64,000 nt of DNA, taken from assembly GCA_965250025.1 (NCBI GenBank), contig OZ252283.1, positions 1,922,001 through 1,986,000 of the forward strand. Reading direction: 5' to 3'. A program made the position numbers and the translations under genes. Source of the stretch: CBDDLD01 sp965250025 (GTDB taxonomy: Bacteria; Bacteroidota; Bacteroidia; Flavobacteriales; Flavobacteriaceae). Positions 35,894 to 43,466 of this stretch are shown here, piece by piece. Positions within the stretch are counted from its first letter, which is position 1. Every line of letters starts with the position of its first letter. The notes below the pieces were generated by a model. The model made no database searches and was not told the DNA's origin. It was given only the letters and a program-made list of their open reading frames with translations.

Positions 35894-37386
35894 TGGCATC
35901 CACAAAAGAACATATAAATGTTGTTTGGTTAAAGCGCGATCTGAGATTAGAAGATAATGAAGCCATAGCCAGTGCCCTAGCCCATGGCAAACGCGTACTC
36001 TTACTTTATGTTTTTGAACGCATTTTATTAAATGATGACCATTACAACGAACGTCATTTTAATTTTATAAAAGAATCCATACAAGACATCAATAGCGTAC
36101 TGCGACCCTTAAAAACCAAAGTACTTTCTGTTACCTCAGATATTATTACCGTTTTTAATCAGCTACAGTCCATATATCACATAGACACTATCTATTCTCA
36201 CATGGAAACCGGATTATTAGTGACCTACAACCGGGATAAGGAGTTCAAACGCTATTGCAGAAACAATATGATTCGTTGGATAGAAAACATCAACAATGGT
36301 GTTCAACGCGGTCTGACAGACCGAATCAATTGGTTTGAAAACTGGGAAACTTACATGTACAGTGATCAAAAGGTTTTCGACCCGCAAATTGATCAGTTGC
36401 TGAGTATAAAACATATCAACGCCATTGAAAAGCTATTTTCGGTTACCGATCTTGAAACGCCAAAAACTTCTACATTCCAGAAAGGAGGTAGCAGTATGGC
36501 ATGGAAATATGCCAACTCTTTTCTTGAATCCAGGCACATGAATTACATGTTTGACATTTCTAAACCGGAAGCATCCCGGAGTAGCTGTAGTCGATTATCA
36601 CCCTACATCGCATGGGGAAATCTTTCCATTCGACAAGTTTTTCAAAAAGCACAAGATGTAAAGGCAAATAGTAATCACAAAAGGCACCTTGGCGCATTTA
36701 TCTCCAGATTACGTTGGCAAGCCCATTTTATACAAAAGTTTGAGATGGAGCACACCATGGAACAGGCCAGTGTAAATAAGGGCTACCATAAGCTCAAAAA
36801 AAAGATCTCTGACACTTATTTAAAAGCCTGGAAAGAAGGGTATACCGGATTTCCATTAGTAGATGCCAGTATGCGCTGTCTTATTGAAACCGGATATGTC
36901 AACTTTAGAATGCGTGCCATGCTAGCCTCATTCTTAACACATATCTTATGGCAACCATGGCAAGCCGGAACAACTCACCTATCGCAATTATTTTTAGATT
37001 TTGAACCCGGCATTCATTTTCCTCAATTGCAAATGCAGGCTGGAGAAACTGGCATCAACAATCTTAGGATATACAACCCTACAGTTAATAGTATAAAGTT
37101 TGACCCTGAAGCTACTTTTATAAAAAAATGGGTCCCTGAATTGGCAGGCTTGGAGACTCCTTTTGCTCATGAACCACATTTGATGACTCCTCTTGAACAA
37201 GAGTTATATGATTTTAAGCTCGGCAGAGATTATCCAATGCCTATTGTTGACATAAAATTAAATCGTAAAAAAGCCAGTGACATCCTATGGCGTATGAAGG
37301 CCGATCCCGAAGTACTAAATGAAAGTTATCGCATTTTAAAACGACATACTATAAGTGACAGAAAACGTATGTTAAAATCCGACTGA
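35893..37386 (+). CDS. Divergent cryptochrome/photolyase family protein
   Basis: This 497-residue protein has a clear photolyase N-terminus (VVWLKRDLRLEDNEAI) and a C-terminal FAD domain (RLRWQAHFIQKFE, TGFPLVDASMRCL, NFRMRAMLASFL). The FAD loop reads DFEPGIHFPQLQMQAG instead of the DWELAxNxGxWQW-like sequence of class I enzymes, and the chain has ~60 more residues than the class I enzyme at 41509, with a charged C-terminal tail. This sets it apart from cry-DASH and class I CPD photolyases. It may be a repair enzyme or a signalling cryptochrome; sequence alone does not decide. Last gene of the operon driven by site B. Confidence 0.88.
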   Translation: MASTKEHINVVWLKRDLRLEDNEAIASALAHGKRVLLLYVFERILLNDDHYNERHFNFIKESIQDINSVLRPLKTKVLSVTSDIITVFNQLQSIYHIDTIYSHMETGLLVTYNRDKEFKRYCRNNMIRWIENINNGVQRGLTDRINWFENWETYMYSDQKVFDPQIDQLLSIKHINAIEKLFSVTDLETPKTSTFQKGGSSMAWKYANSFLESRHMNYMFDISKPEASRSSCSRLSPYIAWGNLSIRQVFQKAQDVKANSNHKRHLGAFISRLRWQAHFIQKFEMEHTMEQASVNKGYHKLKKKISDTYLKAWKEGYTGFPLVDASMRCLIETGYVNFRMRAMLASFLTHILWQPWQAGTTHLSQLFLDFEPGIHFPQLQMQAGETGINNLRIYNPTVNSIKFDPEATFIKKWVPELAGLETPFAHEPHLMTPLEQELYDFKLGRDYPMPIVDIKLNRKKASDILWRMKADPEVLNESYRILKRHTISDRKRMLKSD

Positions 37387-37437
37387 TTCTGATTTTTACC
37401 AAACACCATTTTGCTATCATAATTATCTGTTAATTTT

Positions 37438-37480
37438 TGTTTAAACTTTATTGAAAAAGATTAAACATTTTGTAAATTTG
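37438..37480 (+). promoter_or_regulatory. Operator site C and promoter of the 37.5-kb operon
   Basis: TGTTTAA (37438-37444) and TTAAACA (37461-37467) are exact inverted heptamers with a 16-nt spacer. TAAATTTG (37473-37480) follows after 5 nt. Uniquely among the sites, a -33 TTG (37451-37453) lies 19 nt before the -7 box, the same spacing as the HU and tRNA-Met promoters, so the operator dyad is centred on -33. The expected start of transcription is about 3 nt before the ATG at 37489, a nearly leaderless mRNA. Confidence 0.72.
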
Positions 37481-37488
37481 AGGTAATA

Positions 37489-37920
37489 ATGATTTTAAAT
37501 ACTACATATCATAATAAAGATCACAAGCAAATTATAGACGATTTGGTAGGTGCTTCTTTCTCTTTGGTACAAAAATTGAAATTTAAGGGTGTGGGTTCTA
37601 AACGCATGATTGTTGATGAAGTGAGTCCAAATATGCAATCTTTAATGAATACCATAGCTGATATCAACTATGCAAACATTGAATTGCGCCCTAAAGGTAT
37701 TATTATACTGATAAATAAAGGCCTAAAAAACTTTTCATGGATCATACCCTATTATCAACTGGTATTGTATAAAACTAATGGTACTAGCATACATGCTCAG
37801 GGAAGATTTATACACTTCAGAAATAATAAAACCTTCAAAGAAAATAAAAAGTTCTTTGATAAACTGCTTAATGAAAAAGTAAAGTACGATATGAATCATA
37901 GCATGCCAGAGGGAATATGA
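37489..37920 (+). CDS. Uncharacterised protein (143 aa), first gene of the site-C operon
   Basis: This 143-residue soluble protein has mixed alpha/beta appearance, no signal peptide, no cysteines and many Lys/Asn. The stretch IELRPKGIIILINKGLKNFSWIIPYYQLVLYK looks like paired strands. I do not recognise a named domain, though homologues next to photolyase genes would be expected. The start is fixed by the promoter 9 nt upstream. It overlaps the next gene by 4 nt (ATGA). Because it heads an operon under the shared operator, it may be part of the light response. Confidence 0.75.
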   Translation: MILNTTYHNKDHKQIIDDLVGASFSLVQKLKFKGVGSKRMIVDEVSPNMQSLMNTIADINYANIELRPKGIIILINKGLKNFSWIIPYYQLVLYKTNGTSIHAQGRFIHFRNNKTFKENKKFFDKLLNEKVKYDMNHSMPEGI

Positions 37921-38189
37921 ATATAAGTATAGAAAATATCGATAGAATTATTGAAATGGCTTGGGAAGATCGAACGACCTTTGATGCTATAGAATATCAG
38001 TTCGGTTTGAAAGAACAAGAGGTCATTGCAATCATGCGAAAAGAATTAAAGACTAGCAGCTTCAAATTGTGGCGAAGTCGTGTACAGGGACGTTCAACAA
38101 AACATTTAAAAAAGAGAACATTCGACAAAGGCAGATTCAAATGCTCAAGACAGAGAACAATAACACATAACTCTATTTCAAAACGTTAA
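37917..38189 (+). CDS. TIGR03643/DUF2805 small DNA-binding-like protein
   Basis: This 90-residue basic protein starts IDRIIEMAWEDRTTFDAIEYQFGLKEQEVIAIMRKELKTSSFKLWRSR, read in pieces: the MAWEDRT and FKLWRSRVQGR signatures of the DUF2805/TIGR03643 family with a helix-turn-helix-like central segment. Members often neighbour photolyase genes. The C-terminus is rich in Arg, Lys and His. Role unknown; DNA or RNA binding is inference. Confidence 0.86.
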   Translation: MNISIENIDRIIEMAWEDRTTFDAIEYQFGLKEQEVIAIMRKELKTSSFKLWRSRVQGRSTKHLKKRTFDKGRFKCSRQRTITHNSISKR

Positions 38190-38244
38190 CCCGTGCTTTG
38201 ATTTAAGCTTGGAGTACTTAAAGACAGCACATTAAAAAGACAGT

Positions 38245-38937
38245 ATGAATACGCAAACATTATCCAAAAAAAATGGTCATCAGCTCAATGGATTTACTAT
38301 TGATGATATCGGAGATGATCATTTATTCACCAGCTTAGAAACCCCAATGAAACCTAACGCTTTTGAAATGTCTGATCTGGAAAAAAAAGAACGTATATCA
38401 ATTTTATTTTCTGAGATCATGGATGTTTTAGGCTTAGACCTTAATGACGACTCATTAAAAGGCACACCAGACCGTGTAGCGAAAATGTATATTGAGGAAA
38501 TATTTTCCGGCCTAAACCCCAAGAATAAACCTAAAATCGCATTATTTGATAATAAATATCAATACAATCAGATGCTTGTTGAAAAGAATATTACTTTCTA
38601 TTCCAACTGTGAGCATCATTTTGTACCAATCATAGGAAAAGCACATATTGCCTACAAGTCTTCCGGTAAAGTCATTGGCCTTTCTAAACTTAACAGAATT
38701 GTACAGTATTATGCCAAACGTCCACAAGTTCAAGAACGTTTGACCAATCAGATAGCCAATGAATTAAAAACCGTATTAGGTACAGATGACGTTGCAGTCA
38801 TCATTGATGCCAAGCACTTATGTGTATCTTCTAGAGGTGTCAAAGACGATACCTCCGAAACCATAACCACATATTACGGAGGTATTTTTAACACACCGGA
38901 AAAAATCAGTGAATTACAGAACTATATAAATAATTAA
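38245..38937 (+). CDS. folE: GTP cyclohydrolase I (FolE)
   Basis: This 230-residue enzyme converts GTP to 7,8-dihydroneopterin triphosphate, the first step to folates and other pterins. Zinc and catalytic residues are visible in NCEHHFVPIIGKAHIAY and in DAKHLCVSSRGV, with KVIGLSKLNRIVQYYAKRPQVQERL between; the N-terminal ~45 residues are a variable extension. Its place in a photolyase operon suggests dedicated supply of the methenyltetrahydrofolate antenna or another pterin to the photolyases (inference), perhaps as an extra copy beside a housekeeping folE. Confidence 0.95.
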   Translation: MNTQTLSKKNGHQLNGFTIDDIGDDHLFTSLETPMKPNAFEMSDLEKKERISILFSEIMDVLGLDLNDDSLKGTPDRVAKMYIEEIFSGLNPKNKPKIALFDNKYQYNQMLVEKNITFYSNCEHHFVPIIGKAHIAYKSSGKVIGLSKLNRIVQYYAKRPQVQERLTNQIANELKTVLGTDDVAVIIDAKHLCVSSRGVKDDTSETITTYYGGIFNTPEKISELQNYINN

Positions 38938-38940
38938 ATT

Positions 38941-39168
38941 ATGGAAATGATAAATAGAGCTCTTGAATTCGAAAACAGAAAGTTTTCTTTCAAAACCACA
39001 AGCGATCGCATTTTAGCATCAAGAGAAGCCAAAGAACTTATCTTAGGTTTAAATGAAATATACAAAGAGAAGAAGGATGCCAAGATCATGGATATCATGA
39101 AGCGGCTTACAGTGATAAAACAAAAAATTGAAAAACGTTTAAAAGGTCGTCCTTTAACTGCAGCATAA
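38941..39168 (+). CDS. Uncharacterised small charged protein (75 aa)
   Basis: This 75-residue, Lys/Glu-rich, helix-forming protein (ALEFENRKFSF, ASREAKELILGLNEIY, IMKRLTVIKQKIEKRLKGRP) has no signal or cysteines. It lies 3 nt after folE and 3 nt before the SDR gene, so is cotranscribed. No family I can name with certainty. Confidence 0.75.
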   Translation: MEMINRALEFENRKFSFKTTSDRILASREAKELILGLNEIYKEKKDAKIMDIMKRLTVIKQKIEKRLKGRPLTAA

Positions 39169-39171
39169 ACT

Positions 39172-39855
39172 ATGAACAGATTAATAGTCATTGGAGGAAG
39201 TAAGGGTATTGGCAAAGCTATTGTACAAGCTTTACTTCCTTCCTCTAATGTTCTTAATATAAGTAGAACTGCCCCTGAATTTTCTCATCCCAACCTCACA
39301 CATTTCAATTGCGATATTACCTCAGGCGAATTACCCGATATAGATGCTGCTGATGGATTGGTATATTGTCCGGGAAGTATTAACCTAAAACCAATCAACA
39401 GGTTAAGTATAGAGGATTTCAAAAGCGATTTTGATATTAATGTTATTGGTGCAGTTAAAGCCATACAGAAGTATTTACCCATACTAAAAAATGCAGAACA
39501 TCCGGCAATTGTACTATTTAGTACCGTAGCATCAAAATTAGGGATGCCTTTTCATTCAAGCGTAGCTGCATCTAAGTCCGCTGTAGAAGGTTTAACTAAA
39601 TCTTTGGGAGCAGAATTAGCCCCTAAAATACGGGTCAATGCTATAGCTCCAACAGTAACCGACACTAATTTAGCTTCAAAACTATTAAGGAACGAGCGTA
39701 TGGTGGAAAATATGATCGAACGCCATCCACTTAAAAAATACTTACAACCTGAGGAGGTTGCTGAAATGGCTACTTTTCTGCTATCAGAAAAAGCATCCGC
39801 CATATCTGGACAAATATTTCAGATGGATTGTGGTATTGTAAGCTTTAAAATATAA
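39172..39855 (+). CDS. Classical SDR-family oxidoreductase
   Basis: This 227-residue short-chain dehydrogenase/reductase has nucleotide loop GGSKGIGKAIV (residues 7-17) and a catalytic core with a Ser and Lys in FSSVAASKSAVEGL, where the canonical YxxxK Tyr position reads HSSVAASK. The Tyr therefore appears replaced, as also seen in some FabG-like pteridine/sugar reductases. Cofactor is probably NADP(H). A pterin-reductase role next to folE is tempting but unproven. Confidence 0.88.
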   Translation: MNRLIVIGGSKGIGKAIVQALLPSSNVLNISRTAPEFSHPNLTHFNCDITSGELPDIDAADGLVYCPGSINLKPINRLSIEDFKSDFDINVIGAVKAIQKYLPILKNAEHPAIVLFSTVASKLGMPFHSSVAASKSAVEGLTKSLGAELAPKIRVNAIAPTVTDTNLASKLLRNERMVENMIERHPLKKYLQPEEVAEMATFLLSEKASAISGQIFQMDCGIVSFKI

Positions 39856-39858
39856 TTT

Positions 39859-40395
39859 ATGAATCCTTTTAAAGCATTTATCAAAACACTTGGTGTAAAA
39901 GACAACAGCAGCACGCCTCCTTTATCCTCTATCTATGATATAAGCATTAACACTTTACAAGGGCAACGTATTAATTTGTCCGAATTTAAAGGTAAGAAAA
40001 TGCTCTTTGTTAATGTGGCTTCAAAGTGTGGGTTTACCCCTCAATATAAAGCCTTACAACAATTACATCATACTTACAAGGATCAACTCGTAGTTATAGG
40101 TGTGCCTTGTAATCAATTTGGCAAACAAGAACCCGGAGGCTCTCATGAAATTCAGGAATTTTGTGAGGTTAACTATGGTGTGTCATTTTTGATTACAGAA
40201 AAGATCAAAACCAAAGGTGATGATCAACACCCACTATACAATTGGTTGACACAAAAACGCCATAATGGCAAAAAGAATTCAAGTGTAAAATGGAACTTTC
40301 AGAAGTATTTGATTAGTGAACATGGCAGACTCATAGATGTTTTCTATTCAACGACCAAGCCTTTAAGTTCAAAAATCACATCGCATTTAAAATAA
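39859..40395 (+). CDS. Glutathione peroxidase-family thiol peroxidase
   Basis: This 178-residue protein of the GPx family reduces peroxides. Peroxidatic Cys57 (ASKCGFTPQY), the second motif VIGVPCNQFG (with Cys84) and the WNFQKYLI motif are all present. Cys102 (EFCEVNYG) is at the usual place of the resolving Cys of thioredoxin-dependent members. The selenocysteine form is absent. It adds oxidative-stress defence to the light-associated operon. Confidence 0.93.
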   Translation: MNPFKAFIKTLGVKDNSSTPPLSSIYDISINTLQGQRINLSEFKGKKMLFVNVASKCGFTPQYKALQQLHHTYKDQLVVIGVPCNQFGKQEPGGSHEIQEFCEVNYGVSFLITEKIKTKGDDQHPLYNWLTQKRHNGKKNSSVKWNFQKYLISEHGRLIDVFYSTTKPLSSKITSHLK

Positions 40396-40400
40396 GACTC

Positions 40401-40574
40401 ATGTTTGGTATATTTAAAAAAACGTCAAAGGTAGATAAGTTGCAACGGGACTATGAAAAGTTAATGAGTGAATGGCACAAACTATCCACAACAAATAGAG
40501 CAGAAAGTGACAAAAAATATGCTGAGGCACAGCAAATTATTAATAAAATTGAAGCTCTAAAAAAAGACAATTGA
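40401..40574 (+). CDS. Lacal_2735 family small protein (57 aa)
   Basis: This 57-residue protein, MFGIFKKTSKVDKL to IEALKKDN, is mostly helical and charged. The MFG(I/L)FKK start, the HxLSTTNR segment and SDKKYAEAQ agree with the flavobacterial Lacal_2735 family, whose function is unknown. It lies 5 nt after the GPx gene, and its stop overlaps the TTG start of tspO (TTGA). Confidence 0.85.
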   Translation: MFGIFKKTSKVDKLQRDYEKLMSEWHKLSTTNRAESDKKYAEAQQIINKIEALKKDN

Positions 40575-41035
40575 AAAAAGTACAATACTTTATATTGTTT
40601 TTAATTATCAATTTTGGCGGCTTGGCTTTGGGCAGCTGGTTAATGAATGATGGCCCCAGATCGCTATGGTATGATAATTTAAGTAAAGCACCATGGACAC
40701 CTCCCGGATGGGTTTTTGGTGCCGCATGGACTACCATCATGGTATGCTTTTCGATATACCTCGCTTACTTGTTTTCGATCAGAAACTCGAGACATGTGAA
40801 ATTTGTTTACATATTACAAGTCGTATTAAATGTAAGTTGGAACTATATTTTCTTTAATCAGCATCTTATCAATATTGGACTGGTAAACTTAGTTTTACTT
40901 ACTCTGGTCATCCTCTATTTCTTTATAAGTTTTGGTGATGAATACCTTAGTAAATTAAGATACCTCCTACTTCCTTATTTGATATGGTTATGCATTGCCA
41001 TATCACTTAATGCATATATTGTAATTAATAATTAG
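40571..41035 (+). CDS. tspO: TspO/MBR family tryptophan-rich sensory protein
   Basis: This 154-residue five-helix membrane protein binds porphyrins or related tetrapyrroles and affects photo-oxidative and carotenoid responses in other bacteria. Typical signatures are WYDNLSKAPWTPPGWVFGAAWT near the N-terminus and NVSWNYIFFNQH in the middle. Translation appears to start at a TTG overlapping the previous stop codon; no ATG fits. Its presence in a light/oxidative-stress operon matches the light-linked role known for TspO of Rhodobacter. Confidence 0.92.
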   Translation: MKKVQYFILFLIINFGGLALGSWLMNDGPRSLWYDNLSKAPWTPPGWVFGAAWTTIMVCFSIYLAYLFSIRNSRHVKFVYILQVVLNVSWNYIFFNQHLINIGLVNLVLLTLVILYFFISFGDEYLSKLRYLLLPYLIWLCIAISLNAYIVINN

Positions 41036-41037
41036 TT

Positions 41038-41508
41038 ATGAAAATCTATACACTTCATAAAAAACAAAACCTTCCTATATCTATAGATGAAGCATGGGAA
41101 TTTTTATCAAGTCCCGAAAACCTAAAAACCATCACTCCCGATTACATGGGTTTTCATATTTTATCTGGAGCAGACCGTCCTATGTATCCGGGACAAATCA
41201 TTCAATATATTGTCACTCCGGTTTTAGGAATAAAAACCAAATGGGTGACTGAAATTACTCATGTAAAAGACAAAGCTTATTTTGTAGATGAACAACGTTT
41301 TGGCCCTTATGCTTTATGGCATCACAAGCATTTTATAAAGCCTATTGAAGGCGGTATTGAAATGGAAGATATTATTGATTATAAAATTCCTTTTGGTATC
41401 TTGGGGCAGCTTATGCATCCAATTATGGTAAGACCCAAGCTTGAAGAAATTTTTTCATATCGCAAAGAGAAGCTTGAAGCTTTATTTGGTAAATATCAAA
41501 ACCCATAA
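41038..41508 (+). CDS. SRPBCC (START/Bet v1-like) family protein
   Basis: This 156-residue predicted lipid/ligand-binding protein of the SRPBCC fold contains EAWEFLSSPENLKTITPDYMGF near the start and the FVDEQRFGPYALWHHKHFIKP core typical of the subgroup found beside photolyases. No signal peptide. It lies 2 nt after tspO and directly abuts the photolyase start codon. Confidence 0.86.
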   Translation: MKIYTLHKKQNLPISIDEAWEFLSSPENLKTITPDYMGFHILSGADRPMYPGQIIQYIVTPVLGIKTKWVTEITHVKDKAYFVDEQRFGPYALWHHKHFIKPIEGGIEMEDIIDYKIPFGILGQLMHPIMVRPKLEEIFSYRKEKLEALFGKYQNP

Positions 41509-42819
41509 ATGAAACCATCTGTTAGTATTTTTTGGTTTAGAAGAGACCTTCGCTTACATGACAATACGGGACTTTATCATGCCCTGAAAAGTGATTTCCC
41601 TGTATTACCCATTTTTATTTTCGACACTGAAATATTAAGTAAATTACCCAAAGATGATGCCCGGGTCACCTTCATCCATGAGACCATACAGGAAATGCAA
41701 TTAGAGCTTCAAAAAGAAGTTGGCAGTACCATAGCTTTATATCATGGTAAACCTTTGGACGTTTTCCAACAGCTGATACAGGAATATGATATTAAAGCCG
41801 TATATACCAATCATGATTATGAACCCTATGCCGTACATAGGGACAAAACCATACAAAGCGTCCTAAATAAGCTGGGTATAGATTTCAGAACTTATAAAGA
41901 CCAGGTTATTTTTGAAAAAAATGACATTGTAAAAAAAGACGGCAACCCTTACGTGGTATACACGCCATACATGCGCGCCTGGAAAGAAAGGTTCAAAACA
42001 CTTGACCTAGAGTCCTATGACACCAGCCCCTACCTTAACCAGTTATGGAAAGGTACCGATTTGCCGAACTTAGATCTTAAAACGATAGGCTTTGAAACCT
42101 CATCTCAAAAAATTCCTTCCTATACTTTAACACCACATTTAATACAAGAATACGAGTCTACCCGTAACTTCCCTGCTTTGGATGCAACATCCAAATTAGG
42201 ACCTCATCTGCGTTTTGGTACAGTGAGTATACGAGAGATGATAAAAAAAGCAACTCAAGAAGAGAATGAAATTTTTTGGCAGGAATTGATATGGCGTGAG
42301 TTTTTCATGCAGATATTATGGCATTTTCCTCACACAAAAGATCAGGCTTTTAAAGCTAAATACGATAGGATTGAATGGCGAAATAATGAAGCTGAATTTA
42401 AAAGATGGTGTGATGGTACTACCGGATACCCTTTAGTGGATGCAGGAATGCGCCAGCTTAATAAAACAGGGTTTATGCATAACAGAGTTCGAATGCTGGT
42501 GGGTAGTTTTCTTTGCAAGCATTTACTAATAGATTGGCGCTGGGGAGAAGCTTATTTTGCTGAAAAACTTCACGATTATGAGATGGCTAGCAATATAGGC
42601 AACTGGCAATGGGTTGCTGGTTCGGGTGTTGATGCGGCACCGTATTTTAGAATTTTTAACCCAACCACACAAATACAAAAGTTTGATAAGCACTTAAACT
42701 ATATAAAGAAATGGGTGCCAGACTTTCAGGAATTGACTTACCCTTCACCCATAGTAGATCATAAAGAAGCCAGAGCAAGATGTTTAGAGACTTATAAATC
42801 AGCTTTAAATAAATTTTAA
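41509..42819 (+). CDS. phrB: Class I CPD photolyase
   Basis: This 436-residue enzyme repairs cyclobutane pyrimidine dimers in DNA using blue light and FADH-. It has the N-terminal antenna-binding fold (IFWFRRDLRLHDNTGL) and the FAD domain with LIWREFFMQILW, TGYPLVDAGMRQL, WMHNRVR-type MHNRVRMLVGSF, and DYEMASNIGNWQWVAGSGVDAAPYFRIFNP. These are the canonical class I features with the FAD-facing Asn retained in SNIGNWQW. It is the last gene of the site-C operon, ended by a terminator at 42911. Confidence 0.97.
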   Translation: MKPSVSIFWFRRDLRLHDNTGLYHALKSDFPVLPIFIFDTEILSKLPKDDARVTFIHETIQEMQLELQKEVGSTIALYHGKPLDVFQQLIQEYDIKAVYTNHDYEPYAVHRDKTIQSVLNKLGIDFRTYKDQVIFEKNDIVKKDGNPYVVYTPYMRAWKERFKTLDLESYDTSPYLNQLWKGTDLPNLDLKTIGFETSSQKIPSYTLTPHLIQEYESTRNFPALDATSKLGPHLRFGTVSIREMIKKATQEENEIFWQELIWREFFMQILWHFPHTKDQAFKAKYDRIEWRNNEAEFKRWCDGTTGYPLVDAGMRQLNKTGFMHNRVRMLVGSFLCKHLLIDWRWGEAYFAEKLHDYEMASNIGNWQWVAGSGVDAAPYFRIFNPTTQIQKFDKHLNYIKKWVPDFQELTYPSPIVDHKEARARCLETYKSALNKF

Positions 42820-42910
42820 TGATATATACAATAAAATAAAAATATATACGTTAAACGAATTAAGACAGTTATTGTCTATGCTGAAATAACCATTTCTAAA
42901 AACAATTTTA

Positions 42911-42940
42911 AAAAGCTCTGACTCCTTGCAGAGCTTTTTT
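42911..42940 (+). terminator. Terminator closing the photolyase operon
   Basis: AAAAGCTCTG (42911-42920) pairs with CAGAGCTTTT (42929-42938) around an 8-nt loop, followed by T. It lies ~90 nt after the phrB stop. Confidence 0.9.
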
Positions 42941-43033
42941 AATACCCAATCACAAATCCTAACATTATTTTAATATTTGCTCTCGTTCTTTTAGGTATTT
43001 TTAAAATCAAACAAACTATTAAATCTATACAAA

Positions 43034-43399
43034 ATGAACACTTCAGAGGTAGCCAAGAAATGGTATGAAATGTGCAGTCAAGGTCAAAATTTAGAATGTA
43101 TTAACGAACTTTATGACGAACAGATTACCAGTAAAGAAATGCCGGGAATGCCTGGTGAAATAGTAACGGGTAAACAAAATGTTTGGGATAAAAACAAACA
43201 GTGGTTAGACAATGTTGTTGAATTCCATGGCGGAGAGATCAGTGAGCCAATTGTTGCCCACAATCATTTTACAACTAAAATGACATTTGATGTCACTTTT
43301 AAAGATCGTGGACGACAACAAATGGAAGAAGTTGTTGTGTTTGAGGTCAAAAATGGTAAAATCGTTAATGAGCAGTTCTTTTATACCATGGAACAGTAA
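43034..43399 (+). CDS. NTF2/SnoaL-like domain protein
   Basis: This 121-residue alpha+beta barrel protein of the nuclear-transport-factor-2-like superfamily has N-terminal helices (AKKWYEMCSQGQNLECINELYDE in pieces), followed by strands such as HFTTKMTFDVTF and QMEEVVVFEVKNGKIV. Family members range from enzymes to binding proteins, and no catalytic pair is obvious. It stands alone between two terminators. Confidence 0.82.
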   Translation: MNTSEVAKKWYEMCSQGQNLECINELYDEQITSKEMPGMPGEIVTGKQNVWDKNKQWLDNVVEFHGGEISEPIVAHNHFTTKMTFDVTFKDRGRQQMEEVVVFEVKNGKIVNEQFFYTMEQ

Positions 43400-43419
43400 A
43401 AGAATAGTCTCTAAAAAAC

Positions 43420-43448
43420 AAAAGCTTCAGGATTTCTGAAGCTTTTTT
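43420..43448. terminator. Bidirectional terminator between the NTF2-like gene and murA
   Basis: AAAAGCTTCAG (43420-43430) pairs with CTGAAGCTTTT (43436-43446) around a 5-nt loop, with A and T runs on the two sides. Confidence 0.92.
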
Positions 43449-43466
43449 ATTATTAATAAATACCGT

